A DNA stretch of 64,000 bases. Source: Candidatus Saccharimonadota bacterium (GTDB lineage Bacteria; Patescibacteriota; Saccharimonadia; Saccharimonadales; Saccharimonadaceae). The notes beneath the pieces are model-generated. The model saw nothing but the letters and a program-made list of their open reading frames with translations. It was not told where the DNA came from and searched no databases. The stretch is taken from assembly GCA_905372305.1 (NCBI GenBank), contig CAJPOP010000001.1:248001-312000 (forward strand), in the 5' to 3' direction. Shown piece by piece: positions 41,821 through 51,020 of the stretch (its first letter is position 1; every line of letters begins with the position of its first letter). Made by a program: the position numbers and the translations under genes.

Positions 41821-43443
41821 ATGGACGAGGAAAAGATCCAAGCGCGCCGTCGCGACCAAGACGAGGAAGCAACGCGCCATCGGGCGTCGATTTTAGGTTT
41901 GCCTTATTTGGATGGCCGCGAGTTTGAGGATACTATGCCGTTATTGCGGGATGTTCTGACGATTGATGAAATGTATGAAGGCCGCCTGGTGCCGCTATCA
42001 TTCAATGAAGAAGATCAGTCGTACCGGTTTGCAGTGACATCGCAAACGCCGCAATCTTTAATGGCGCAGATGACCAGGGAATATACCGACGAAGGCCGGC
42101 GGATTTTTTTCTCTTTAATTTCCGGCTCGGCGTTCCGGTCGATCATGCTGCGGTTTGATCCGCCGAAAAAGATAATTTACGATGATATCGAAATTGCTAA
42201 AGAAGGCGACAGCGACACGTTGGCGCAGGTGACGCAGATTTTAGCGACAGTCGGTACAAATGATGTTTTTAACTATTTGATTGACCAGGCTGATAAATTA
42301 GGCGCGTCTGATATTCATATTGAGAATCAGCGCGAATCGATTCGGGTACGAATGCGTGTTGACGGCGCGCTGCACACTGTGGCAGAACTAAGCCGCGATC
42401 GCTACCGGGTGATTATGGCGACGCTGGCGTCTCACGCTAATATTTCCACAGCAGCCACTGAGCCTCAGTCTGGCCACATGCAGCAAGTAATTCACCGCGA
42501 CGGCGCATCTCATCTATTAAATTTGCGCGTTGAGGCGGTGCCGACGATTTACGGAATGGACTTGGTACTGCGCTTGTTTAACTTTGATACATCAATGCTA
42601 AATTTGGATCTTTTAAGTATTTCCAAGGAAGAACGCGAGCAAATTGATGAAATTATTTCGCATCCGCGCGGCATGCTGCTGATGGTTGGTCCGACTGGCT
42701 CGGGAAAGTCAACGACGCTGTATAGTATTTTGAATGCGCTGAATACTTCAGATCGGAAGATTATTACGCTGGAAGATCCGGTGGAAAATACAATTCCGGG
42801 GATTACGCAGATTCCGATTGATACGACCGCCGGGCAGCGGTTTGCTGACGGTTTACGCAGTGTTTTGCGCCTTGACCCGGATGTAGTGATGGTTGGTGAG
42901 ATTCGCGATCAGGAGACTGCGCGGACAGCTATCCAGGCGTCGATTACCGGACACTTGGTGTTGTCCAGCTTCCACGCCAATTCAACTGCGGCGGCGTTTA
43001 GCCGTATCATTGACATGATTGGGCAAAACCCTATTTTTAGTTCGGCGGTACGATTATTAATTGCCCAGCGGTTGGTGCGTAAACTTTGGGACGAGAGTAA
43101 GGAAGAATACGAACCGGATGAAGCTACGCGCAAGTGGGTAAAGAAGGTTTTGGCAGATTTGCCGGAGAATGTTGATTGTCCGGATCTGGATACATTCAAG
43201 TTATGGAGACCAGTACCAACTCCCGACGTGCCTTTTGGCTATAAAGGGCGTATTCCGGTAATGGAGCAGTTGGTGGTGACAGAAAACATCCAAAGCTTTT
43301 TACGCGGCGACGTGGTTGATATTCATACCGAAGCTATCGAGGCGGAAGCGAAGAAGAACGGCATGGTGACACTGCTGCAGGCAGGGGTATTGACAGCGCT
43401 GCGCGGTGAAACGACGCTGGAAGAAGTGAATCGGGTGATTTAA
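41821..43443 (+). CDS. pilB: Type IV pilus/type II secretion assembly ATPase (PilB/GspE)
   Basis: Hexameric cytoplasmic motor for pilus extension, 540 aa. An N-terminal MshEN-like domain (about 1-125) precedes N2 (LGASDIHIENQRESIRVRMRVDGAL) and the ATPase: Walker A GPTGSGKSTTLYS, Asp box ITLEDPVE, Walker B VVMVGEIRDQETA, His box TGHLVLSSFHAN. The tetracysteine zinc motif of PilB is missing; the corresponding stretch (about 410-460) has a single Cys. Start chosen by the promoter 7 bases upstream. No other pilus gene is next to it in the window. Confidence 0.9.
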   Translation: MDEEKIQARRRDQDEEATRHRASILGLPYLDGREFEDTMPLLRDVLTIDEMYEGRLVPLSFNEEDQSYRFAVTSQTPQSLMAQMTREYTDEGRRIFFSLISGSAFRSIMLRFDPPKKIIYDDIEIAKEGDSDTLAQVTQILATVGTNDVFNYLIDQADKLGASDIHIENQRESIRVRMRVDGALHTVAELSRDRYRVIMATLASHANISTAATEPQSGHMQQVIHRDGASHLLNLRVEAVPTIYGMDLVLRLFNFDTSMLNLDLLSISKEEREQIDEIISHPRGMLLMVGPTGSGKSTTLYSILNALNTSDRKIITLEDPVENTIPGITQIPIDTTAGQRFADGLRSVLRLDPDVVMVGEIRDQETARTAIQASITGHLVLSSFHANSTAAAFSRIIDMIGQNPIFSSAVRLLIAQRLVRKLWDESKEEYEPDEATRKWVKKVLADLPENVDCPDLDTFKLWRPVPTPDVPFGYKGRIPVMEQLVVTENIQSFLRGDVVDIHTEAIEAEAKKNGMVTLLQAGVLTALRGETTLEEVNRVI

Positions 43444-43540
43444 CAGGTTTCTAGTGTATTATTAATGGACTCTATTCTATGGGCTGCTGGATTTTTAAGC
43501 GTGGTTAATCTATAATATAGGTCGTGGAGTTGTCGATAAT

Positions 43541-44581
43541 ATGGCAATAAAAAGACGTTGTAATTATTTTTTTGGCGCGATTGTAGTAATCGGAGTTATT
43601 ATATCTGGCGGATTTTTATTTAATCGTATAGTAAAAGCTGAAAGTGCAGAGAAAGCCGGGTCTTCTACGCGTCTAGTGAGTATTCATGATAGAGATTCGG
43701 AAAAAACGATTGTTACGAATGCGCTGACAGTTCGCCAGGCTTTACAGGTGGCGGGCATTACAGTTGACGAAAAGCGAGATGTGATTGAGCCGAATATCGA
43801 TATGGAACTAACTGGCACGAAATTTCAGGTAAATATTCATCGTGCTCGGATGGTGACGGTTATTGACGGCACGAAAAGCCGTCAAGTAATTACTGCCGAA
43901 CAGTCGCCGATCAGAATTGCTAAAAAAGCGGGTATTATACTGTATCGTGAGGATAAGATTGATTTTTCTAATCCAGAAAATTTACTGGTTAGCGGCGCCA
44001 GCCTAGCGATGAAAATTGAACGAGCCAAACGGCGGACGATAACCGAGGACGTGGAGGTTGCTTTTCCGGTGGAGCAAACGAAAGACGATACGCAGCCGAT
44101 TGGCTTTAAGCAAATTAAACAGCTGGGCGAAAAAGGAATTAAAAAAGTGACGTATAAAGTTGAGGCTAATAACGGGATTGAGGTTAGCCGCAGAGAGGTT
44201 TCTCATGAAATCATTAAGCAGCCTAAAAAGCAGATCGAAGTAGTCGGCACTAAGCCGAAAAATCCACTGACGAAAGGTAAGGGCGCTCAGATATTTACCG
44301 ATTCCAAGGGTGTGGCGCACCGCGAAACCTATTATGATTTACCGATGAATATTGTTGCTAACGCTTGCGGCGGCGGTGGCTACACGGTGCGGGCGGATGG
44401 TGCCAAGGTGGATAAGGACGGCTATATTTTGGTGGCGGCAAATTACGGCAATTATCCGCGCTGCTCAGTAGTAGAAACCAGCATGGGTCCTGGTAAAGTG
44501 TATGATACCGGCGGTTTTGCAGCCCGGCATCCGCATGGATTTGACCTGGCGACTGACTGGACGAACGGGGACGGACGTTAG
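43541..44581 (+). CDS. Secreted G5/DUF348 protein with C-terminal 3D domain
   Basis: 346 aa. An N-terminal membrane/signal helix (about 10-30), DUF348 repeats (about 38-160), a G5 domain (about 150-235) and a C-terminal 3D domain named for its three Asp: DLPMNIVANACG, VRADGAKVDKDGYILVAA and GGFAARHPHGFDLATDW. 3D domains occur in lytic transglycosylases (MltA-like barrel) and sporulation or Rpf-like proteins. The N-terminal two thirds parallels the Rpf protein at 27611 (VTKEPKKQIEVVG against IIKQPKKQIEVVG), so the two are paralogs with exchanged catalytic ends. GGAG lies 12 bases upstream of the ATG. Confidence 0.83.
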   Translation: MAIKRRCNYFFGAIVVIGVIISGGFLFNRIVKAESAEKAGSSTRLVSIHDRDSEKTIVTNALTVRQALQVAGITVDEKRDVIEPNIDMELTGTKFQVNIHRARMVTVIDGTKSRQVITAEQSPIRIAKKAGIILYREDKIDFSNPENLLVSGASLAMKIERAKRRTITEDVEVAFPVEQTKDDTQPIGFKQIKQLGEKGIKKVTYKVEANNGIEVSRREVSHEIIKQPKKQIEVVGTKPKNPLTKGKGAQIFTDSKGVAHRETYYDLPMNIVANACGGGGYTVRADGAKVDKDGYILVAANYGNYPRCSVVETSMGPGKVYDTGGFAARHPHGFDLATDWTNGDGR

Positions 44582-45370
44582 ATGGTGTCAGCGCGTGGGC
44601 CGAAAAAAGAATTAGGCCAGCATTGGCTGCACGACCCAGAGATTTTGGCGGAGATTGCCGAGGCAGCGGAACTGAACAAGGACGATGTGGTTTTGGAAAT
44701 TGGGCCAGGGCTTGGCACCTTGACCAGTCGGTTATTGGCGCGAGCTCAGCGCGTAGTGGCGGTGGAGTTTGACGCGGATTTGGCGCGCAAGTTACCGGGG
44801 CAATTTCCTGGCAAAAATCTGGAAGTGATCAATGAAGATATTTTGCAGTTTGATTTGAATCAGTTGCCAGCTGGCTATAAAGTAGTCGCCAATGTGCCAT
44901 ACTATATCACCAGCAAAATTGTCGAAAAACTAATGACGGCAGAAAATAAGCCGAGTTTGGCGGTACTGCTGGTACAGAAAGAGGTCGCCCAGCGCATCGC
45001 GGCGGAGCCTGGTGAGATGAGTATTTTAGCGGTTAGTGTTCAGGCTTTTGCCGAAGCGGAACTCGATATTGAAGTGCCGCGGCAATTTTTCACGCCGCCG
45101 CCAAAAGTTGACTCGCAAGTGGTGGTATTGAGAACTCGCACCGAACCACTGGTCGACCCTAGAGATCACAAAGATTTTTTCCGCATCGTCAAAGCTGGTT
45201 TTTCGGCTAAGCGTAAGAAGCTGCGTTCCAGTCTGAGCGGTGGACTAGGTGTTAGTAAAAACACCGCCGAACAGTTGCTGAAAACGGCTGGTATCTCTCC
45301 TGATGCTCGTGCCGAAGATTTGGCGATTGCGGATTGGCAGCGGCTACTGAAGGAGTGGCGAGCACAATGA
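44582..45370 (+). CDS. rsmA: 16S rRNA dimethyladenosine transferase
   Basis: Dimethylates the two adenines of the 16S rRNA 3' hairpin (KsgA). 262 aa. Motifs: KKELGQHWLHDPEIL, the SAM loop VLEIGPGLGTLTSRLL, acidic VEFD, NEDILQFDL and the catalytic NVPYYITSKIVEKL (NVPY). C-terminal domain has FFTPPPKVDSQV. Begins at the base after the 3D-protein stop; the next ORF starts within its stop codon (ATGA). Confidence 0.95.
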   Translation: MVSARGPKKELGQHWLHDPEILAEIAEAAELNKDDVVLEIGPGLGTLTSRLLARAQRVVAVEFDADLARKLPGQFPGKNLEVINEDILQFDLNQLPAGYKVVANVPYYITSKIVEKLMTAENKPSLAVLLVQKEVAQRIAAEPGEMSILAVSVQAFAEAELDIEVPRQFFTPPPKVDSQVVVLRTRTEPLVDPRDHKDFFRIVKAGFSAKRKKLRSSLSGGLGVSKNTAEQLLKTAGISPDARAEDLAIADWQRLLKEWRAQ

Positions 45371-46114
45371 TTACTGCAGATCAACCAACATGCTTTTCGT
45401 CTGATCTATTGGTTGCGGTTTCGTCGAAAGATGACGGCACCATGCTTAATCGTATTCGCGGTCGCCACGTAGCTGAGATAGTGAATAATCGGCGGCGGTT
45501 TTGCGATCAAACTGGTGTTAAGTATGACGACGTTATTTATCACGTGATTTCATACAATCAAGCACAAACGTTTGATACTATTGCCGAAGTCACTGAAACT
45601 GACACGGTTAAATATAACAACGAGGGGATTTTTGCTGACGCGCTCTATACTGAAACGGCTGGCATCGGCTTATTTTTGCCAGTGGCGGGACTGTATCGCT
45701 ACCGTCATCTATGATCCAAAACGCCGGGCGCTTATGCTGGCGCATTTAGGTCGGCATTCGACGGTGGCGCAGTTGATGACAAGGGCGATCCGGTATTTCG
45801 TCGAGCGCGGTAGTCAGGCAAAAGATTTACAAATTTGGATGTCGCCAAGCATCACCCAGAAAAATTATCGTATGGATTATTTTGATCATGCGAGTGATAT
45901 AAATTGGCAAAATTTCTGCCGTCAAACGGCTGACGGAATTTATCTGGACATGCAAGGATTTAATTGTTCGTTAGCCGTCCAGGCGGGCGTTCCTGGTGAT
46001 AACATTTTCATTTCGCCAATTGATACGGCAGATGATCCAAATTATTTCTCACATTCAGCTGGTGATACAGGGGGAAGATTCGCAGTGCTAGCAGAGATAA
46101 AATCTACTAAATAA
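45367..46114 (+). pseudogene. Laccase-domain (PgeF/YfiH-type) gene with a one-base frameshift
   Basis: The first frame (45367-45714) gives ITADQPTCFSSDLLVAVSSKDD and GIGLFLPVAG; the second frame resumes at the same point with DCIATVIYDPKRRALMLAHLGRH and ends NYFSHSAGDTGGRFAVLAEIK. Dropping one G of the GGG at 45687-45689 yields ...PVADCIATVIYDP, restoring the ADC motif of the DUF152/polyphenol-oxidase family, which acts as a purine nucleoside phosphorylase/deaminase or cytosolic metal-dependent oxidase. Starts inside the rsmA stop (ATGA). Either a true pseudogene or a base-calling error. Confidence 0.7.
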
Positions 46115-46190
46115 GCTCCAAAACGTCATGGCAATGTTGCGTGCCATCTTTGATTAGTATTAGTATATTGCTAAAAAAATAAAGTATAAG

Positions 46191-46196
46191 TATAAT
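46191..46196 (+). promoter_or_regulatory. -10 box of the first DUF285 surface protein
   Basis: TATAAT 8 bases before the ATG at 46205, without the TG extension. Confidence 0.5.
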
Positions 46197-46204
46197 GGTA
46201 CCAA

Positions 46205-47716
46205 ATGAATAGATGCTGGAAAACAAAAAGGCTAAAATTTGGATTGGCCATCAAGGCGTTAGCCGTGACAATAGGTGTGCTAGCAGCGTTTTCTAGTCCG
46301 ATGTTTTACCCGCCAAAAGCTGCTGCCGACGCTATCAATGACACAGATTTTGTGTTTACTGTGGACACGCGCAAACCTGGGTCGCCAGATACCCAGTTCG
46401 TCATTCCGATAAGAGGAGGCGGATATAATTATACTATTGATTGCAATAATGATGGTACGGTCGAAGCAACCGCTCAGACTGGATCTTATACTTGCAGCTA
46501 CGCTACGCCTGGCGTATATACGATTCGTATCGGAGGTACGTTTCCAGAGTTTTATCTCAATAACAGCGGCGATAAACTGAAGATGATTTCTATTGATCAG
46601 TGGGGGAAGAATAAATGGAGATCGTTGGTAGCTTCATTTTACGGTGCTGCAAATATGGATGTAAAGGCGATTGACACTCCCGATTTGTCGCAGACTGACT
46701 CGATATACTCTGTCTTTAGAGGCAGTACTTCTCTCAAGGGTGAGAATGCTAACTGGAATTGGGGCACCTCGACCATTACTAATATGGGTAGTGCGTTTAG
46801 CGATACTGAAAATTTCAATCAAAACATCGGGTCGTGGGATGTCTCTAACGTTGTTTTTGCTGGCGGTTTATTTAATAACGCGACAGCATTTAATAATGGC
46901 GGCAGCAATTCAATTAAAAACTGGAACACTGGCAAAATGACTGCAATGAATGCAATGTTCCAAAATGCAGTTAAGTTTAATCAGCCGATAGGGTCGTGGG
47001 ATGTTTCGAAAGCCGAGTTGATGAGTGAAATGTTTAATGGTGCTCGCGCTTTTAATCAATCTTTGGCGGGCTGGCGGCTAGATTCGTTAGTTTCGACAAC
47101 CGGTTTGCCCAACAGCTATTGGTCTGGCGCTCCTAGAATGTTGAATAATAGCGGTTTGTCTACGAAAAATTATGATGCTACTTTGATATCTTGGAATATT
47201 CAATCAACTAACTCGCCGCTTATACTAGGGGCCGCCGGGTTGAAATATTGCACTGCTGATGCGGCTAGAAAAAATCTAATCAAGCCAGTCGCCGACGGCG
47301 GGCATGGCTGGACTATCAATGGCGATGCAAAGGAGTGTCCGAAGCATACCGTAGTTTTTGATACCCAGGGCGGAATGGCAATTGCCAACCAAGAAGTTGC
47401 TTTTACTGATAAAATTACCGCGCCAGCTGAGCCGACTCGTCAGGGTTACACCTTTGCTGGGTGGTATACGGATAACACTTTTGCGAGAGCCTGGAACTTT
47501 GCTGTCGATACCATGCCAGACAGTAATTTGACTTTATATGCAAAGTGGATCGAGAATCCTAAGTCTGTTGCAACAAGCAGTGGTGCTTCGGAAAACAATT
47601 CAAGCTCATCAACCAAGCTGGCTGAGACTGGCTCGGATGTGTCAATGCTTCTTTTTGCGACTGCTGGATTTATAGTGACTGGATTTATTCTAATTAAATT
47701 AATAAAACGAATTTAA
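46205..47716 (+). CDS. DUF285 (BspA-like) surface protein with sortase-type anchor, copy 1
   Basis: 503 aa, exported. Signal sequence (about 12-40), a conserved NTDFVFTVDTRKPGSPDTQF domain with a PKD-like turn, then DUF285 repeats built around Met-x-x-x-F and FNQxIGSWDVS (about 150-290), a Listeria-Bacteroides repeat (about 375-445: VVFDTQGGMAI, PTRQGYTFAGWYTD, LTLYAKW), a Ser-rich linker, and LAETG at 472-476 with a hydrophobic helix and KRI tail. The sorting signal deviates from LPXTG by Ala for Pro. Likely an adhesin or host-binding display protein (inference). Confidence 0.85.
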   Translation: MNRCWKTKRLKFGLAIKALAVTIGVLAAFSSPMFYPPKAAADAINDTDFVFTVDTRKPGSPDTQFVIPIRGGGYNYTIDCNNDGTVEATAQTGSYTCSYATPGVYTIRIGGTFPEFYLNNSGDKLKMISIDQWGKNKWRSLVASFYGAANMDVKAIDTPDLSQTDSIYSVFRGSTSLKGENANWNWGTSTITNMGSAFSDTENFNQNIGSWDVSNVVFAGGLFNNATAFNNGGSNSIKNWNTGKMTAMNAMFQNAVKFNQPIGSWDVSKAELMSEMFNGARAFNQSLAGWRLDSLVSTTGLPNSYWSGAPRMLNNSGLSTKNYDATLISWNIQSTNSPLILGAAGLKYCTADAARKNLIKPVADGGHGWTINGDAKECPKHTVVFDTQGGMAIANQEVAFTDKITAPAEPTRQGYTFAGWYTDNTFARAWNFAVDTMPDSNLTLYAKWIENPKSVATSSGASENNSSSSTKLAETGSDVSMLLFATAGFIVTGFILIKLIKRI

Positions 47717-47908
47717 TTTGTTGGCTATAACATGAGGGTAGGTAGCATTTATGTTTAGTTAGAGATATGCTAATTTGGTAATTAGTTTATTGATGCTCTA
47801 TTGATCTTTTTGTAACTTTCGTCTTGATGCGCGATCTGTTGTTTGCTGAACGATCCGTAAAATCTATTGTCAAAAGGCTAAAGCATAAGTACAATAATAA
47901 TAATCATC

Positions 47909-49402
47909 ATGAATAAACATTTTAGAGTAACAAAAATACAGAAATTTAAGCTGCCATTAAGGTCGCTGATTTTAGTGTCTGGTGTCTTGTCGGTGATTGT
48001 TGCATCAACACTCTATTCGCCAGAAGCCGCAGCTGACGCTATCAACAACACGGACTTCGTATTTACTGTTGATACCAGAAAGCCGGGGTCGCCGGACACT
48101 CAGTTTGTTATTCCGACAAGCGGTTCAGGGTACAATTATACTGTTGACTGCAATAATGACGGTGTAACTGAGGTATCTGGGCAGACTGCCTCTTATACTT
48201 GTAATTACGCTACGCCGGGGGTCTACACTATACGCATTGGCGGCGCTTTCCCTTGGTTTATCGTAAATGGTAGGGGTGATAGGTTAAAACTGCTTTCGAT
48301 TGATCAATGGGGCACGAACAAGTGGAAGAATATGCGTTCTGCCTTTGCCGGCGCGGAGAATATGGATGTCAAGGCAACTGATACACCAGATTTAAGCCAA
48401 ACTACCGATTTATCGTGGATGTTTATCGGAAATAAATCGCTGAAAGGCGAGTCTGCTAACTGGAATTGGAATACATCAACTATTACTAAAATGTCGGGTG
48501 TATTTCAAAACGCAAACCGATTTAATCAAAATATCGGTTCTTGGGATGTTTCAAAGGTGACCGATACTGCTGCCATGTTTAGCGGCGCTAGCGCCTTTAA
48601 TAACGAAGGCAGCGATTCTATCGCGAATTGGAATACATCGAACCTCGTGATTGCAAATGATATGTTCCGAAAGGCGGCGTCGTTCAACCAGCCGATTGGC
48701 TCGTGGGATATGAAGAAAGTGCAGTTTCTTGTTCGTTTTTTAAGTGATGCGACTTCATTCAATCAATCGCTAGCTGCTTGGCGATTGGATTCGTTGGTTA
48801 TTTTGCCGGGAAAACCGTTGTCTGGTGCGGCGGCCGCGCTTGATCACACGGCGATTTCGCGCCAGAATTACGATGCTATGCTAATTGCTTGGAATGCGCA
48901 AAATCTAAAATCGCCAATGTCGCTTGGAGCGGCCGGTTTGAAATTTTGTGCAGCCGCTTCGGCGCGGGCTAACATCTTGAAGCCCGTTGCCGACGGCGGA
49001 CACGGCTGGGTAATCACTAGCGATGGCAGGCTGTGTACAAAACATAAAGTAACATTTGATTCGCAATCTGGTTCTGCCGTTCCAAATAAGATGGTAGGCT
49101 ATACGTATCCTTTCAGACCGCCGGTCGCCCCGACCCGCTCTGGCTACACTTTTGCCGGCTGGTATACGGACACTACGTTTGCAACAAGCTGGAACTTTAC
49201 AAACGACACCATGCCAGATCACGATTTGACGCTTTATGCGAAATGGAATAAGAACCCCGATTATATCGCAGCGAGCAGCGGCTCAAATAGAAATTCGCAA
49301 TTAAAATCCAAGCTGGCTGATACTGGCGCTAACATTGCAGCTATTTTCTCTGTAGCTACTGTGCTTGTAATAATTGGTTGCGCCGCGATTAAGTATAGAT
49401 AG
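47909..49402 (+). CDS. DUF285 (BspA-like) surface protein with sortase-type anchor, copy 2
   Basis: 497 aa paralog of the preceding gene with the same order of parts: signal sequence, FVFTVDTRKPGSPDTQFVIP domain, DUF285 repeats (FNQNIGSWDVSKV, FNQPIGSWDMKKV), a Listeria-Bacteroides repeat (PTRSGYTFAGWYTD), and the anchor LADTG at 469-473 followed by a helix and KYR. The N-terminal domain and DUF285 frame are well kept, while the repeats' exposed residues differ, as expected for duplicated surface proteins under diversification. The 192 bases between the two genes hold no ORF; a TACAAT box lies 13 bases before this ATG. Confidence 0.85.
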   Translation: MNKHFRVTKIQKFKLPLRSLILVSGVLSVIVASTLYSPEAAADAINNTDFVFTVDTRKPGSPDTQFVIPTSGSGYNYTVDCNNDGVTEVSGQTASYTCNYATPGVYTIRIGGAFPWFIVNGRGDRLKLLSIDQWGTNKWKNMRSAFAGAENMDVKATDTPDLSQTTDLSWMFIGNKSLKGESANWNWNTSTITKMSGVFQNANRFNQNIGSWDVSKVTDTAAMFSGASAFNNEGSDSIANWNTSNLVIANDMFRKAASFNQPIGSWDMKKVQFLVRFLSDATSFNQSLAAWRLDSLVILPGKPLSGAAAALDHTAISRQNYDAMLIAWNAQNLKSPMSLGAAGLKFCAAASARANILKPVADGGHGWVITSDGRLCTKHKVTFDSQSGSAVPNKMVGYTYPFRPPVAPTRSGYTFAGWYTDTTFATSWNFTNDTMPDHDLTLYAKWNKNPDYIAASSGSNRNSQLKSKLADTGANIAAIFSVATVLVIIGCAAIKYR

Positions 49403-49469
49403 TTTTATCGGCAAAACAGACCGATTTTTGATTTTATTTATCTCGCTCTTTCTTTTACTAAAGAGGTGA

Positions 49470-49475
49470 TATAAT
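49470..49475 (+). promoter_or_regulatory. Extended -10 promoter of metG
   Basis: TATAAT preceded by TG (TGATATAAT), 7 bases before the ATG. Confidence 0.65.
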
Positions 49476-49482
49476 ATATATC

Positions 49483-50994
49483 ATGACTAAACAACACGCC
49501 TACATTACCACTGCTATTCCTTATGTCAACGGTTTACCGCATATCGGACACGCCATGGACTACATGCTGGCGGATGTGTGGACGCGGTATCAGCGGCAAA
49601 ACGGCCGCGAGGTGCGTTTCCAGACGGGCGTGGATGAACACGGCAATAAAATTGCTGCCAAGGCTGCCAGCCAAAATCAGACACCGCAAGCCTATGTCGA
49701 CCAAATGCATGGCAATTTCCAGAACATGATTGCCGAGTTGAATATTTCAGCGACTGATTTTATCCGCACGACTGATCCGCATCACGTTAGCGCGGTGCAG
49801 TATATTTGGCAGAAGCTGGCTGTGGCTGGCTACATCTACGAAGGCACGTACGAGGGTTGGTATTGCCAAGGCTGCGAGGCGTTCGTTACCGACAAGGAGG
49901 CCGCAGAGAATAACGGTGTTTGTCCTGACCACCAAGCGCCGTATCAGCGGCTGAGCGAAGAAAATTATTATTTTAAGACCAGCGCTTTTTCGGACAAAAT
50001 TCGCCAGGCAATTGAATCAAACAAGATGAAAATTGTGCCTGAATTTCGTAAAAAAGAGTTTTTGGAATTGATGAAGGGCGGACTGAAAGACGTGTCGGTT
50101 TCGCGTCCGCGCAAGAACCTCAGCTGGGGTGTGCCAGTGCCAGGCGATGACACACAGGTGATGTATGTCTGGTTGGATGCGCTGAGTAATTACATCACGG
50201 TCATTGGCTATCCTGACCGAGCTGATGAATGGCAGGCGTTTTGGCCGGCAGATGTGCAGGTGATCGGCAAGGATATCCTTCGTTTTCATGCCGGGATTTG
50301 GCCGGCGATGTTGATGGCGCTGGACTTGCCGCTGCCAAAGGTGCTATTGGTACATGGCTTTATCAATGTTGGCGGCACCAAAATGAGCAAGAGTCTCGGT
50401 AATGGTGTTGGTCCGGTTGATATCATCCCGCACTACGGCGTTGAGGCGTTTCGCTATTATTTCCTGCGCCACGTGCCAACGCAAGATGACGGTGACTTTA
50501 CCTGGGAGAAATTTGAGGCGGCCTACAACGGCGAGCTGGGTAATGACCTGGGTAATTTGGTGCAGCGGGTGGCAAAAATGGTGCAGAATTATCAAGCTGG
50601 CGTTATTGGCGATGCGCCGCAGTCTGAGCACGATATGGGGCCGTACCGTGTCGATATGGAGTCTTTGAATTTTAACCTAGCAATTGATGAAATTTGGCAG
50701 ATTATCCGTTCATTGAATCAATATATTGAGCGCGTGCAACCATGGCAAGTTGCTAAAAAACGCGATAAAGACCCAGAGGCGGAAGCGCATTTGGGCGAGA
50801 TTTTGGCGCATGCCTGCGGCACATTGCTGCAAGTCTCTGATATGCTTCGTCCATTTATGCCGCAAACTGCCGAGAAAATTCACGACATGTTTGCCAGTGG
50901 TGTCGTGCCGTCAGAGCTGACACCATTATTCCCGCGCAAATATCTACATACGCCCGATCCGCGCGCGCCAAAAGCAGAAGCCCAGGGCAAATAA
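49483..50994 (+). CDS. metG: Methionyl-tRNA synthetase
   Basis: Charges tRNA-Met. 503 aa, the short form without the C-terminal tRNA-binding dimerisation domain. HIGH motif as PHIGHAMDYMLADV, zinc-binding insert with CQGC...CPDH (first pair Cys-x2-Cys, second pair Cys/His), KMSKS in TKMSKSLGNGV, and the anticodon-binding helical domain ending QVSDMLRPFMPQTAEKI. First of a string of translation and tRNA-modification genes. Confidence 0.96.
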   Translation: MTKQHAYITTAIPYVNGLPHIGHAMDYMLADVWTRYQRQNGREVRFQTGVDEHGNKIAAKAASQNQTPQAYVDQMHGNFQNMIAELNISATDFIRTTDPHHVSAVQYIWQKLAVAGYIYEGTYEGWYCQGCEAFVTDKEAAENNGVCPDHQAPYQRLSEENYYFKTSAFSDKIRQAIESNKMKIVPEFRKKEFLELMKGGLKDVSVSRPRKNLSWGVPVPGDDTQVMYVWLDALSNYITVIGYPDRADEWQAFWPADVQVIGKDILRFHAGIWPAMLMALDLPLPKVLLVHGFINVGGTKMSKSLGNGVGPVDIIPHYGVEAFRYYFLRHVPTQDDGDFTWEKFEAAYNGELGNDLGNLVQRVAKMVQNYQAGVIGDAPQSEHDMGPYRVDMESLNFNLAIDEIWQIIRSLNQYIERVQPWQVAKKRDKDPEAEAHLGEILAHACGTLLQVSDMLRPFMPQTAEKIHDMFASGVVPSELTPLFPRKYLHTPDPRAPKAEAQGK

Positions 50995-51020
50995 TAATGA
51001 GTCTGACGGCGGAGAATAGT

